DNA of 64,000 bases from Cryptomeria japonica (Eukaryota; Streptophyta; Pinopsida; Cupressales; Cupressaceae): positions 208,057,190 through 208,121,189 of the forward strand of contig NC_081409.1 in assembly GCF_030272615.1 (NCBI RefSeq), in the 5' to 3' direction. The stretch's first letter is position 1; each line of letters starts with the position of its first letter. The notes below the pieces were generated by a model. The model was given only the letters and a program-made list of their open reading frames with translations, did no database searches and was not told the DNA's origin. The position numbers and the translations under genes are program-made. Below are positions 11,791 through 23,696 of the stretch, in pieces.

Positions 11791-12129
11791 AAGACTAACC
11801 TTCTATCATCCCTCCTCATCACTCTATCCCTCTCTACCTCTCCATGTCTCTCCCCTCTCTCTCCCAAAATATAGATCTATCGCTCCACTTCTCTCTCACA
11901 TCCTTAATTCTCTACTCTTTATCTCCTCTCTCTTTCTATACCTCCCCTCACTCCCTCCCTACCCCAATTTCTCTCTATATACCTCTCTATCTCCCTCTCC
12001 CTACCTACTTAGTTAGATGTTTAAATGTTTAAATTTCTTTTTGATATGTTCAAATGATATGTATACATTCTAGATGTTTTCAATGTTATGTATAAATGTT
12101 ATACAAGTATAGTTAGATGTTAAAATGTT
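11791..12129 (+). repeat. Pyrimidine-rich block of element D
   Basis: CT-rich low-complexity DNA (tctctacctctccatgtctc) containing the landmark CCCAAAATATAGATCTAT. The complement of this landmark recurs at 16860-16880 and about 25205-25215, so the block is part of D's repeated arm. Open frames across it are low-complexity artefacts. An AT-rich stretch (12016-12129) with ATGTTTAAATG repeats follows. Confidence 0.7.
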
Positions 12130-15100
12130 ATCCTAGGACCCCCTAGTACATTTTATGACCTCTTGAGACACCTATGGTCCCTTAAGACACTTAGGACCCC
12201 TTAGTATATCCTAGGACCAATCAAGACATTATAGGACCCCTTAGTACATGCTAGGACATCTTTTGACCGATTAAGACACCTAGGACCCCTTAGTACATTC
12301 CAGGACCTCTTAAGACATCACACGACCCCTTAGTACATCCTAAGAGCTATTAAGACTCATGTGACCCCTTAGTACATCCTAGGACATCTATTGACCCCTT
12401 AAGACACCTAGGACCCCAAGTAGTACATCTTAAGACATCATATCACCCCTTAGGACATATTAGTACATCCTAGGACCCCTTAAGACACCTAGGACCCCTT
12501 AGTACATCCTATGACCTATTAAGACAAATCATATGACCCCTTAGTACATCTTACCCCTTAAGACATCTTATTACATAAGATGAGCCCTTAGTACATCCTG
12601 GGCCCCTTATGACCCCCCTCTCTCTCTCTCCCCCCTTATGTCCTTTTAGGACCTCTCTCCCTTTGTACCCTTTTAGCCTTTTTAATATTCTCTCTTATGG
12701 TGTCCTAAGGGGTCATATGGTGTTTTAACAAATGTGTGGCCCCTTCGAAACCCATATGACCCCTAACAACACCATATGACCCCTCAGGACACCATATGAC
12801 CCCTTTTAGCATCCTAGTACATGACATGAGCCCTTAGGACACCACGTGAACCCTTTTAACATCCTAGTACATGACATGACCCCTTAGGACACCATATGAC
12901 CCCATAGGAAAATATGATGTCCTAATTGGTCATATGGTGTCCTAAGGGGTCATATAGTGTCCTAAGGGGTCATATGGTGTTCTAACACATGTGTCACACC
13001 TTAGGACCTCATATAACCCCTAACAACACCATATAACCCCTTTAGGAAACCATATGACCCCTCAGGATACCATATAACCCCTTTTAACATCCTAGTACAA
13101 ACATGATTCCTTAGGACACCATATGACCCCTTAGTACAATATGATGGATCCTAATGGGTCATATGGTGTCCTAAGGGTTCATATGGTGTTTAAAAACATG
13201 TGTGGCCCCTTAGGAGCCCATATGACCCGTAATGACACCATACGACCCCTTAGAACACCATATGACCCATTTTGACATCCTTGTACACAACATGACCCCT
13301 TAAGGTGCCATATGGCCCCTTTTAACATCCTATTCCATGACACGACCCCTTAGGACACCATATGGCCCTTTAGGATACCATATGACCCCCTAGGACAATA
13401 TGATCTCCTAAGAGATCATATGGTGTCCAAAGGGGTCATATGGTGTTCTAACACATGTGTCACCCCTTAGGACCCCATATGACCCATAACAACACCATAT
13501 AACCCATTAGGACACCATATGACCCCTCAAGATACCACATGACCCCTTTTTAACATCCTAGTACATGGCATGGCCCCTTAGGACACCATATGACCCCATA
13601 ATAAGGGGTCGTATGGTGTCCTAAGAGATCATATGGTGTTCTAACACGTGTGGCCCCTTAGGAGCCCATATGACCCATAATAAAACCATGTGACCCCTTA
13701 GGACACCAAATGACCCCTTAGAACACCATATGACCTCTTTTAACATCCTAGTACATGACATGACCCCGCAGGACATCATATAACCCCTTAAGACAATATG
13801 ATGTCCTAATGGGTCATATGGTGTTCTAACACCTGTGTGACCCCTTAGGACCCCATATAGCCCCTAACAACACTATATGACCACTTAGGACATTATATGA
13901 CCCCTTAGAACATCATATGACCCCTTAGGACACTATATGACCCTTCAGGACACCATATGACCCCTTAGAACATTATATGGCCTCTTAGAACACCATTTGA
14001 CCCCTTTGGACACCATATGACATCTCAAGACATCATATGACCCTTTTTAACATCCTAGTACATGACATGACCTCTTAAGACACCATATGATCCCTTAGGA
14101 CATCCATATGGTGTTTAGAGAAATCATATGGTATCCTTAACAGTCAGATGGTGTTGTTAGGGGTCATAAGGGTAACTAATTAAGGGTCCACACATGTGTT
14201 AGCACACCATATGATCCCTTTGGACACCATATGACCCCTTAGTATAATATGATGTACTAATAGGTCATATGGTGTCCTAAGGGGTAATGTGGTGTTCTAA
14301 CACATGTGTGGCCCCTTAGGACCTCATATGACCCCTAACAACACCATATGACCCCTTAGGACACCATATGATATTCTAATGGGTCATATGGTGTCCTAAG
14401 GGGTCATATGGTGTTATAACACATGTATGGCCCCTTGTGACCCCATATGACCCCTTATGATACCATATGACCCCTTAGGATGCCATATGACCCCTTAGGA
14501 CAATATGATGTCCTAACAGGTCATATGGCGTCGTAGCGGGTCATATGGTGTTCTAGCACATGTGTGGTCCCTTAGGACCCCATATGACCCCTAATGACAT
14601 GATATGACCCCTTAGGACACCATATGACCGCTTAGGATACCACATGACCCTTTAGGACACCATATGGCCCCTTAGGACAATATGATGTCCTAAGGGGTCA
14701 TATGGTGTCTAAAGGGGTCAGATGGTGTTCTAACACATGTGTGGCCCCTTAGGACCCCATATGATCCCTAATGATACCATATGACCTCTCAAGACACCAT
14801 ATGACCTGTTAGGTGTTTTAAGGGGTCATATGGTGTCCTAAGGGGTCATGTCGTGTATTAGGATGTTAAAATGGGTCATATGGTGTCCCAAGGAGTCATA
14901 TAGTGTCCTAAGGGGTCATATGGTGTTATTATGGGTCATATCGGGTCCTAAGGGGTCATATGGTGTCATTAGATGTCATATAGGGTCCTAAGGGGCCACA
15001 GGTATGTTATAACACCATATGACCCCTTTAGACACCATATGACCTCATAGGACATCATATTGTCTTAAAGGGTCATATGGTGTCCTAATGGTTCATATGG

Positions 15101-15842
15101 TGTTTTAAGGGGTCATGTTGTGTACTAGGATGTTAAAATGGGTCATATGGTGTCCTAAGAGCTCATATAGCTACCTAAGGGGTCATATGGTGTACTGAGG
15201 GGTCATATAGTGTCCTAAGGGGTCATATGGTGTCGTTAGAGATCATATGGCATCTTAAGGGGTCATATGGTGTCGCTAGGGATCATATGGGGTCCTAAGG
15301 GGGTAGACATGTGTTATAACACCATATGACCCATTAGGACATCATATGGTGTTGTTAGGGGTCATATGGTGTCTTAAGGGGTCATATAGGGTCATAAGGG
15401 GCCACACGTGTTAGAACACCATATGACCCCTTAGGGTGTCATATGGTGTCTTTAGGGCTCATATGGTGTCCTAAGGGGTCATGTCATACATACCTGGATG
15501 TTAAAAAGGGTCATATGGTGTCTTGGGGTCATATGGGGTCCTAAGGGGCCACACATGTGTTAGAACACCATATGACTCTTTAGGACATCATATTGTCCTA
15601 AGGGGTCATATGGTGTCCTAAGGGGTCATGTCATACATACCGAGATGTTAAAAAGGGTCATATGGTGCCACAAGGGGTCATATGAGGTCCTAAGGGGACA
15701 CATGTGTTAGAGCACCATATGACCCCTTAGGACACCATATGACCCTTTAGGAGATCATATTGTCTTAAGGGGTCATATGGTGTCCTAAGGGCTCATGTCA
15801 TGTACTAGGATGTTAAAAAGGGTCATATGATCTCCTAAGGGG
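12130..15842. repeat. Degenerate minisatellite array, CATATG-centred ~20-bp unit, both orientations
   Basis: About 3.7 kb of tandem units near GGACACCATATGACCCCTTA. From 12130 to 12600 the units are GGACCCCTTAGTACATCCTA-like. From about 12680 to 14800 they are mostly in the direct orientation. From about 14810 to 15840 they are mostly the reverse complement (TAAGGGGTCATATGGTGTCC). A higher-order marker, ACACATGTGTGGCCCCTTAG, recurs every 120-260 bp (for example about 12980, 13445, 14295, 14550 and 14730), and in complement at about 15000-15700. No coding potential. Confidence 0.88.
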
Positions 15843-16670
15843 TAAGTAGAGAGGTGGAGGGAAGGAGGGAGGGATTATGAATAGAGATAGAGGAAGAGAG
15901 AGAGGAAGATGGGAGATAGTGATAAGTTTAGAGGGGGAGAATAGATAAAGAGAGCTGGAGAGGGAAGGAGATAGAGACATGTGAGATATACAAAAGTGGA
16001 GGGGAGAGTTGGAGTGAGGGAGAGAAGGAGAGGTATTCAAAGAGAGGGAGGGAAGGAGAGGTCTTCTTTACTCCACCTCTCTATGAAGTACCCATCTATC
16101 TATATTGTCTATCTCCCCTCTCCCTCTCTCTAACTACCTCTCTTTTCATCCCTATCTACTTTTATCTCCCATAATTTTCTACCTCCTTCCCTCCATTCTA
16201 CTATTTATCTCACCTCTCTCTCTCTCTCTCCCTCCCTCCTTCCATCTCCATACTCTCTCTCTAGATACTTATCTCTATCTACTTGACCTTTCTTTAAATA
16301 CCTCTCCTTCTCTCCCTCACTCCAATTCTCCCCTCCACTTTTGTATATATCACCTATCTCTATCTCTCTCCTTCCAGCTCCACCTCTCTCTATCTATTTT
16401 ACCCCTCTCAACTTATCACTATTTACCCTCTCCCTCTCTCTCTTTCTCTCTATATATCTCCCTCCATACAAGACCTCTATTTCTATGTTTTCTTCTATCT
16501 CCCAAATCTTCCCTTATCACTTCTATCAATCTCACTCTCTCCCCACTCTCTCTGTATTACCTTTTTATCAACCTACATCTCTCTCCCTCCCCACCTATGT
16601 CTCTACCTCTCTCTAGAGTGAGATAGAGAGGTAGAGAGGGGATAGAAGGAAATTAGAGAGGGAATGAGGG

Positions 16671-16738
<68 letters not shown>

Positions 16739-16937
16739 GTAGAGATAGATAGATAGGTATATGTAGAGATATAGAGGTCGGTAGGGAGTGAGGGGATGTG
16801 TAGAGATAGATGAGATAGAGAGTAAAGAGTTAAGGATGTGAGAGAGAGGTAGAGATAGGTCTATATTTTGGGAGATAAAGGAGAGAGTGAGATGGAGAGG
16901 TAGAGAGGAGATAGAGGGGAGATGAAAGTAGAGAGGG
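15843..16937. repeat. Alternating purine/pyrimidine blocks forming an imperfect palindrome
   Basis: Purine-rich 15843-16070 is followed by pyrimidine-rich 16071-16615, then purine-rich 16616-16937. The first block is the reverse complement of part of the second: CTCCCTCACTCCAA, CCCCTCCACTTTTGTATAT and AACTTATCACTAT at about 16310-16420 mirror 15920-16025. The third block repeats the landmark found at 11865 in complement. A pure (AG)n run occupies 16671-16734. Long open frames here are artefacts of CT/GA repetition. Confidence 0.8.
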
Positions 16938-18161
16938 TGTTGGTGTTTGGTCATTTGATCTTAACCGATAATTTTTTGTTTTCTTGATTCAACTGGTACA
17001 TGTTTGATTAGATTGTTGTATGATGACTATGTTGTATGTTTTTATTGATGGCAACTATGTTTTTATAGTCATCTAAGTCTTATAGTTCAACCAACAAGGC
17101 TTAACCGGTAAGAAGAGACAGTTTTTATCAAAATCGGTAATTAGGACTTTAACCGATAAAAGACAAACAAAATAATATTTCAACAACCAGTACAGGAAAT
17201 ATATGAGGAATGGGTTGATGCGGTTTGGCAGAAGCAATGAAAACTGGTAGATGAAGTCATGTTTGTGATTGCATGTGGTGATTCAATCAGGTGAACGAGA
17301 TTTGATTGACATAGCAGGTATTCTGACTGAGACTTAATCGGTAGTGATGAAAATCACTCAGATTGGTAAAACGACACATAATTGGATTTGTTATGTCGAT
17401 GGCCGACATAACTAAGGCATGCTATGAACCTAGGGAATTTTTACAAGGTTCTAGCTGACCTAATAACATTTTTAAGATGTGTGATGAGTTATGAAGGAAT
17501 ATATGAGTATGATCTTGAATGTGTGACAGATATCATTAGCAAATTTCGTATTTCTGATAGTGTGGTGATCAGAGGAGTTATGAGATGAAGTATATGTGAT
17601 GTTGTAATATTATGAAGTGAATCTTATCAGACATTGAAGGTGTTATACTAAGATCATTTGAACTTGTTGTCTCCCTAATAGTTGCAGCAAGAAAATCCTC
17701 TCACAAGGTCACTCCTAACAGGGTCCAGTATCCTAACAGGTCTGATCATTAAATCCTCTAACCGGGTGACACATTAACTTGTGTTTGAAAATCCCAGTAA
17801 CTTGGGTATCTCCTAATAGGGCTACTCCTCATAGGACTTATTGTACAGCTCTTAACCTGGCTTAGACACTCCTAATAGGGTGTGCCCCTAACTGGGTGTT
17901 GTAGACCTTAACCAGTCAGATCTCTATAATGCAGATAGTGGATCTTTGTGCGTATTAACTCCCACTGTGGTTTTTCCCATTTGGGTTCTCCACGTATAAC
18001 CTCTTATGTCACATGGTTTATGATTTATGTGGTGTTTTATTACTTGGTGTTATTTCTTATATACCTATTGAGTTTTAAGTTGGTGAAATTGATAATCAAA
18101 TTTGTATTGTTTTTACCTGCATTGATTCACCCCCCCCTCTCAGTGCCTTATAAGTTCATCA
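16938..18161 (+). repeat. Element E 5' LTR
   Basis: Runs from TGTTGGTGTTTGG to TTCATCA, defined by the 3' copy at 23697-24933. It contains the CTAACAGGGT/AACCGGGTGAC degenerate repeats (17690-17900), the GTGGTTTTTCCC...GGGTTCTCCACG motif near 17967 and a run of seven C before the end. Confidence 0.9.
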
Positions 18162-18163
18162 AT

Positions 18164-18175
18164 TGGTATCAGAGC
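18164..18175 (+). other. Element E primer-binding site
   Basis: TGGTATCAGAGC, the canonical site complementary to the 3' end of initiator tRNA-Met, lies two bases after the LTR. Confidence 0.9.
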
Positions 18176-18229
18176 CTAACTTCCTTAAGGATTAATCTCT
18201 TAGAAGGTATCTATAATCCTAAGGAAAAT

Positions 18230-19570
18230 ATGGGGGAAGGAATGAGTTATCGAGAGATGGGTAAGGAACTTGCAGAAACCAAGATCGATCTAGAAACCCT
18301 AAGAGGCAAGTATAAGACATCACTAGCTAAAAGGAAAGAACTAACCAAACAATTGTTGGAGATCAATCAAAGAAGCTCTTTTGATGGAGAAAACATAGAT
18401 GCATTGGTTGAGGAAGTGGAGAAACTAAATAGTGAGAAAATGAACCTGAGGAGAGAGATTGAAGCCCTTACAATCCAGATGAGTCAAGAACTTGAAGCTA
18501 GGAGGGTAGTTGAAGACAAGATCAAAGAGAAAGATCATGAGATCTATAAGATAAATAAGGAAAATTGCACTCTATATGCACATTGGCTTGAGGAAAAAGA
18601 AGAGAAAGAAGAAATCAAAGCAGATCTTGATATGGCAATATCTCTTAGAGAGACTCTTATGAAGCAAAATCAAGATCTTACTAAAGAGCTTGTAGAAGCT
18701 AATGAGAAGCTTAAAAAATTCAACAAGAATTCTACTATGCTAGATGAATAGATCCAATCTTAGAGGATGCATGGTGATACATCTGGGTTAGGATAAAATA
18801 TATTTGAGAATGGAGAACCTTCCAGTACCAAGAGCAACATGCATGAAGGTAAAACAACTCCTAAGGCTCAGAAACCTACTGGTAAGAAAGCTTACAAACC
18901 TATTTGTTTTAATTATCATAAACCAGGACATACTGCTAATGTTTGTAGAAGCAGATCTAATGCTAATACTAGTTATAGACTTAGTACTGGATATGTGCCA
19001 AGAAAATTTGAAGGTTACTGTTATACATGCAACATGTATGGGCATAGATCTATTGAATGTAGGTATGGAGCCAATTATCCAACACCTCATATGAACCCAA
19101 GAACTGTTGGTGGTTGGAGAAGAAATTTTAATGACCGAAGAAGCACTAATTGGAAAAGACCCTATGTTAACTGGTCTAGTCCTTATGAGATAGAGAAAAT
19201 AATCAATATGATTTGTTCAATTTGCAAAAATTATGGACATGTGGAAAGGAACTATAGAAGAAGGACATGTAGAGGCAATGCAGGACCGTGGAGAGCATCT
19301 GGAATGACATGTTATCATTGTAACAAACTAGGACACACTGCTAAGTTTTGTAGAACACAGAAGAACCAACTGGTGAATCATTCTGTAGACAAGACAGGAA
19401 AGTAGAAAGTTGATATTGAAGAAACCAAAGCCGAGATGAATAGAATCTGGAAGAAGAAGAGTGATGACAAACCATTTGAGGAATCAAATTCTTCACCTAG
19501 TGTGGAGAATCCATCACCAACAAACAAAGTTGTTTCTACAACTTGGGGTGAGCGTATTGTCAAATCTTGA
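18230..19570 (+). pseudogene. Element E ORF1: coiled-coil protein with four zinc knuckles (gag-like)
   Basis: About 446 codons in one frame from an ATG 68 bases after the LTR. Residues 1-175 are heptad-rich and highly charged, predicted as a long coiled coil. Four CCHC knuckles follow: CFNYHKPGHTANVC (second Cys now Tyr), CYTCNMYGHRSIEC (intact), CSICKNYGHVERNY (last Cys now Tyr) and CYHCNKLGHTAKFC (intact). A Lys/Glu-rich tail closes the protein. Premature stops lie at 18749, about 18761, about 18794 and 19403, without any frameshift. The CCHC boxes suggest RNA binding, hence a nucleocapsid role, but there is no recognisable copia capsid domain before them. It aligns throughout with ORF1 of element I. 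Confidence 0.8.
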
Positions 19571-20010
19571 GATTAACGTCTGGATGAAGTGCTGTAAGTT
19601 AAATTTGCATATTTTGATTCATTTTTATGTTTATAAGTCTTTTTGAATCATAACCAGTAAATATCATTCAGTTTTAGCAACTAGTAATATACTTAAGAGT
19701 GTTTTAAGGAGTTTTAGGGTTTTGTCAGTTAAAGCATTTAATGATGTAGATAGAAAGAAAATAAAAAGAACATTTTGAATTTCATTTCTCACATTGCGAT
19801 CTTGAGAGCATTTGGCAAGCGAGCAGAGGAAAGAAAGTTTTTTATTGTAGCATTCAACGTGTTTAGCAGATACTTGAGGTGATCGGAAGTGCATTGTGAA
19901 TCAGTGATCATGTAATGAAGGTTTTGATGGTGTGAAACCCTAGTTCAGAAGCAGGAAAGGTATTTATCAGTAAATCTTACTCTTTTCTTTGAGATTTTGT
20001 ATATTTTAGT
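19571..20010 (+). other. Element E spacer between ORF1 and ORF2
   Basis: About 440 bases, AT-rich, without a credible coding frame. It may hold a second promoter or leader for ORF2, as element I has a similar spacer (52275-52718), but no clear TATA box or splice pair stands out. Confidence 0.5.
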
Positions 20011-23000
20011 ATGGATACTCTGCATCTTGTTGATGTGATCGAGAGGTCACGACCAGAGTTCAAACGTCATCCTTTCAAGTTAGAAGAAACAGACCCTGTT
20101 GGTGCCCTATCCAGTATACCATATGGAGTTTTGCATGTCGAGGATGTCAAATCATTTTATCGCTGTAAACTAGAGGACATGGGTGTATCAATTATTCATG
20201 ATCAGTATAAATCATTGTGTGATGACAAGAGCATACTAAAAGAACAATTTAAGAGTGTCACCAAGAAAGGGTTTCACCATGCAATCAACTTCGTTAATGA
20301 TTTTGATAATGAGTTAGTTAGATTTGTTTTAAGTCGGATTCATGATCAATATATGAGTTTGGATCGATCACATAAAATAGCAAAGGAAGTCATTCATGCA
20401 GTAATCGAATTTTTCTCAACTGGTGAAGTACCCTTACTTAGATCTATACCAAAGAATGATGTGGAGAAGTTGACAGGATCAAAATGGGATGGTAGAGCCA
20501 TGACAGTAAACAACATCAATGATCCAGCTGTGAAATATGCCTCTACGATGATTGGGTATAGGATTTAATATTCAAGCAGAATGAACAACATATCGACAAC
20601 TATTCATACTGCCTACCAAATGGTAAAAGAGAACATTGACTATGATTTTGCAGAGGCACTAAGAAGTCAACTGATGGTGAATCTAGAAGCTATGAAGAAA
20701 GACAAGAAGTTGAGATTCAAATTCATACAATTGATTTTGGGATTGTTTTTCTATTTCCAAAACTGTTTCCCTAGTATTGGAGATGTTCAATGGATTGAAG
20801 GTACCCTTGCACTACTTCAAATGAAGAACAACATCAGGATGCTGAAGGACAAGTTTGATAATATTTCATGGGGTTACTTCAAGGAGTTTCAAAAGAAAAT
20901 GCATGCTAGAGAGTGTATAGCGATAGTAGTAAACCGGTATGAGAAAATAATATGTTTTATGGTGGATACATATACTTGTATAATGGAAGAAGTTCTCCCT
21001 AAAACCACATGGGTATTACCTATGGGATATGAGGTAGACAAGGATCTACTCATTGCTTATGTTGATCATCTGTTAGAGAAATCGACAAATACCACTGTAG
21101 AGAGATTTGGGACATACAAAGAAAAATCACTACAAGTCTACTCTGAGCTGCAGAGACCAGTGAGTGCAAAGAAGATAAGGAAGGAGGTAGAAGCATTTGT
21201 TGAGCAAGCAGGATTTACAAAAGAATAGATAGCAGCAGCTAGGGCAAAGCATGCAACAGAGCAAGGTGAAGCATCTAGTGTACCTACCAGTACCCCTACC
21301 AGTAAGACTAGAGTTGCAAAAGCCAAAGCAATAGAAAAGAAGATGGAAGAAGACAAACCAACTGAATCACAAAGAGGTAAACCATCTACAATTCAGTTCT
21401 GGAGAATGCAAAAATTTGTTGATCCACCTGCTGTACCAATACAAATGAGAAAGAGGAAGAAGCAACAAGCCCACAAACCAGAAAATGATGAAGAGGCTAC
21501 TGAATCAGATAAGGATAAAAGAACACTTAGAGCAAGTGTTAAGAAGCCAAAGACAACCGGTAAGGGAAAATCACTTAAGAAACCATTTACATTAGAAGAC
21601 TCTTTCAATAGGATGGTTCAAATAATTAAGGATTATGGAATATACAAAGGTTTGAATACATTTTTTATTCATTTATTTGAAAGTCAACAAAGGGAGATTG
21701 AAGATGCAGTCATCTTCAGTATGAATAAATTTAGCAGGGCCCTCATTGAGCTATAAGGGTAGATTCCAAATTCTTTGTATAATCTTATTGATGCAAGGTG
21801 GTAGGCTTCCATTAGCCAAGACAAAGAATTCATTGATTATATCTTTAGGCACCTGCAACCAGAAGCAAGTGAAGAGGAGATTGAAGCAATAAGGGTTAAT
21901 ACAAAAGCATCATTCAAATCCAAAAAGAGATTAACAAGAATGTTAATAGGAGAGACCAAATCAGTCCAGAAGGAGACTGAGATATTGATCAAGAAGGCTT
22001 TAGGTTTGATCTCAAATGAAGAAAAACATGAACAAGTTGAGGAAGGTAGTTCTAAAAAGTTCAAGTCAGAAGAACTTCCTAAAGGTGTTAAGATCACATA
22101 TTTTGAACCAGATAACAAGTATATGCATGATGATCCTATTGATACTGAACCGATATTCATTCCTGATGATAACACCAGAGATACTGTTGATAACATAGAT
22201 GCATTTGATGTTGACGTTCAAATGTTTGAACATCATGATTAGCAAGAGGAACAAGTGGAGAAGAAAACTGAAGAAAAGAGCTCTAATGAGCCACCGGTGA
22301 ACACACAGCCTAATGATACTCAAACCCCATTGGTAAGTGTAAATGTTGATGACAGTCAAAAGGAAAAGATGGAAGAAAAGACCGATGAGGAAGCACCAAT
22401 GAATGAACAAAATGTGGAAACACAACCACCATTGATAAAGGACATCACTAAAGAAGTGAAGACATAAGAAGATAAGACCGAGAAGGAGAAAACAGAGAAA
22501 GAAAAGGCAGAGAAAAAGGAGACAAAGGAGAGGAAAATAATTGATGATTATGATGATGACTCGGTTAGCATTAAAGGACCTATTGATATGGAAAATTTGA
22601 GTTCTTCTCAATTGATGGAGATTGCAACAACAACGCAATCACGTTCTCAAAAGAAGAGAATGAAGGAACAACAAAGAGAGGCAGAGACAATCAAGACAAT
22701 AGTTGATATTTTGTCTAGTCTCCTACCAGAGACTAATACTGAAACTTTTGTTACTCCCACTGACAAACTTGGACAGTTGGTTACTGATGCATGAGATCAA
22801 CTCAAGACTTTTGAAGATACAACATACATATCAGTTGAAAAAGACTACAAGAAGAAAAGGACAAAACATCTGATGTCTGAGATAGATAAAGGTAAGGTAG
22901 CACTCACGGTTAATAAAGACTTGTTGAAGAATGGACTCGAAACTGGAGGAAAGATTTTGGCTATTGTTTCAAAATTTTCACTGTTTTGTGATGACTTGAA

Positions 23001-23403
23001 GGAGAAAAGGGAAGATGTCGAGAAAGAGCTTGGAATCTTGAGTGAAAAATTTAGACCCCTGAATGACTCAGCTATTCATTTTGGTAGATCATTTGTAGAC
23101 TTACATCACAAAATTGAGGTGTCTGAACATGAGAAGGTCAAATAGGTAAGATCATTAAAGGAGCTCCAGACTCAACTGATTCCTAAAGTGGAAATTTTAC
23201 AGTGAGCATACAAGGAGTCAAGGGCTATTTTGGCTATACTTGAGATGAGCACAGTTGATGCATTGGAGGAATTGACAGGGTAGACAAAGACACATGTTGA
23301 GATTACCGACACACTGTTAGAGACATGGGACAATGATCTCAAACAGTTGAAGTTTCATTTCAGTGACGCTTTATCTAAAATTGCTTTGTACAGACTTTAT
23401 GAC
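20011..23403 (+). pseudogene. Element E ORF2: long protein of unknown function
   Basis: One reading frame of about 1,130 codons from ATG 20011. It has eleven in-frame stops (20566, 21226, 21754, 21760, 21802, 22240, 22465, 22792, 23143, 23203, 23281) and no frameshift. Residues 1-400 look globular and are conserved in element I: for example LRFKFIQL..GLFFYFQ, then a GD.QW pair, and later PMGYEV. The middle is rich in Lys, Glu, Pro and Thr; the end is helical and coiled-coil-like. I do not recognise the family. It has no RT, integrase, protease or PMD motif. Being kept beside ORF1 in two diverged elements argues for a role in the element's life cycle. Confidence 0.72.
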
Positions 23404-23696
23404 TCTTTTATATATATATATATATATATATGCTCTAATGTAAATTTTTATGTAAGCTGTATATATCTTTTATGTATTTTACTTCTTTTTTTGGCATTGT
23501 TGTCAAAGGGGGACTAATAATTAAGAGTCAGTCATGTAAAGGGGGAGTAATAGGAGTCTCTTTCATTTTTGTATAACAAGATGCAATTGCTAAGGGGAGT
23601 ACATTTCATATAGTCATTTTTTGTCTTGCACACTTAGTTGACAAAATTTTTCCCTAAGTGTTGCCATCAATTCCAAAGGGGGATATTGTTAGCATT
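23404..23696 (+). other. Element E 3' untranslated part: (TA)n and repeated polypurine tracts
   Basis: A (TA)n run at 23408-23431 follows the end of ORF2. Purine tracts then appear at 23505-23514 (CAAAGGGGGA), 23537-23547 (TAAAGGGGGAG), about 23591 (TAAGGGGAG) and 23683-23694 (CCAAAGGGGGAT), the last just before the 3' LTR. The first is preceded by TTTGGCATTGTTGT, as in elements B and C. Confidence 0.8.

Noticed and set aside
12130-15842. CRISPR-like array of short repeats
   Set aside because: Units are contiguous and degenerate with no unique spacers, occur in both orientations, and lie in a plant transposon.
16105-16626. Open frame of 173 codons (Ser/Leu/Pro-rich)
   Set aside because: Pure by-product of CT-rich repeats; several frames and both strands are open in the same way.
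20011-23403. Recoded stops or a variant genetic code in E's ORF2
   Set aside because: Stops differ between E and I and use all three codons. The host and other elements show the same type of decay, so mutation is simpler.
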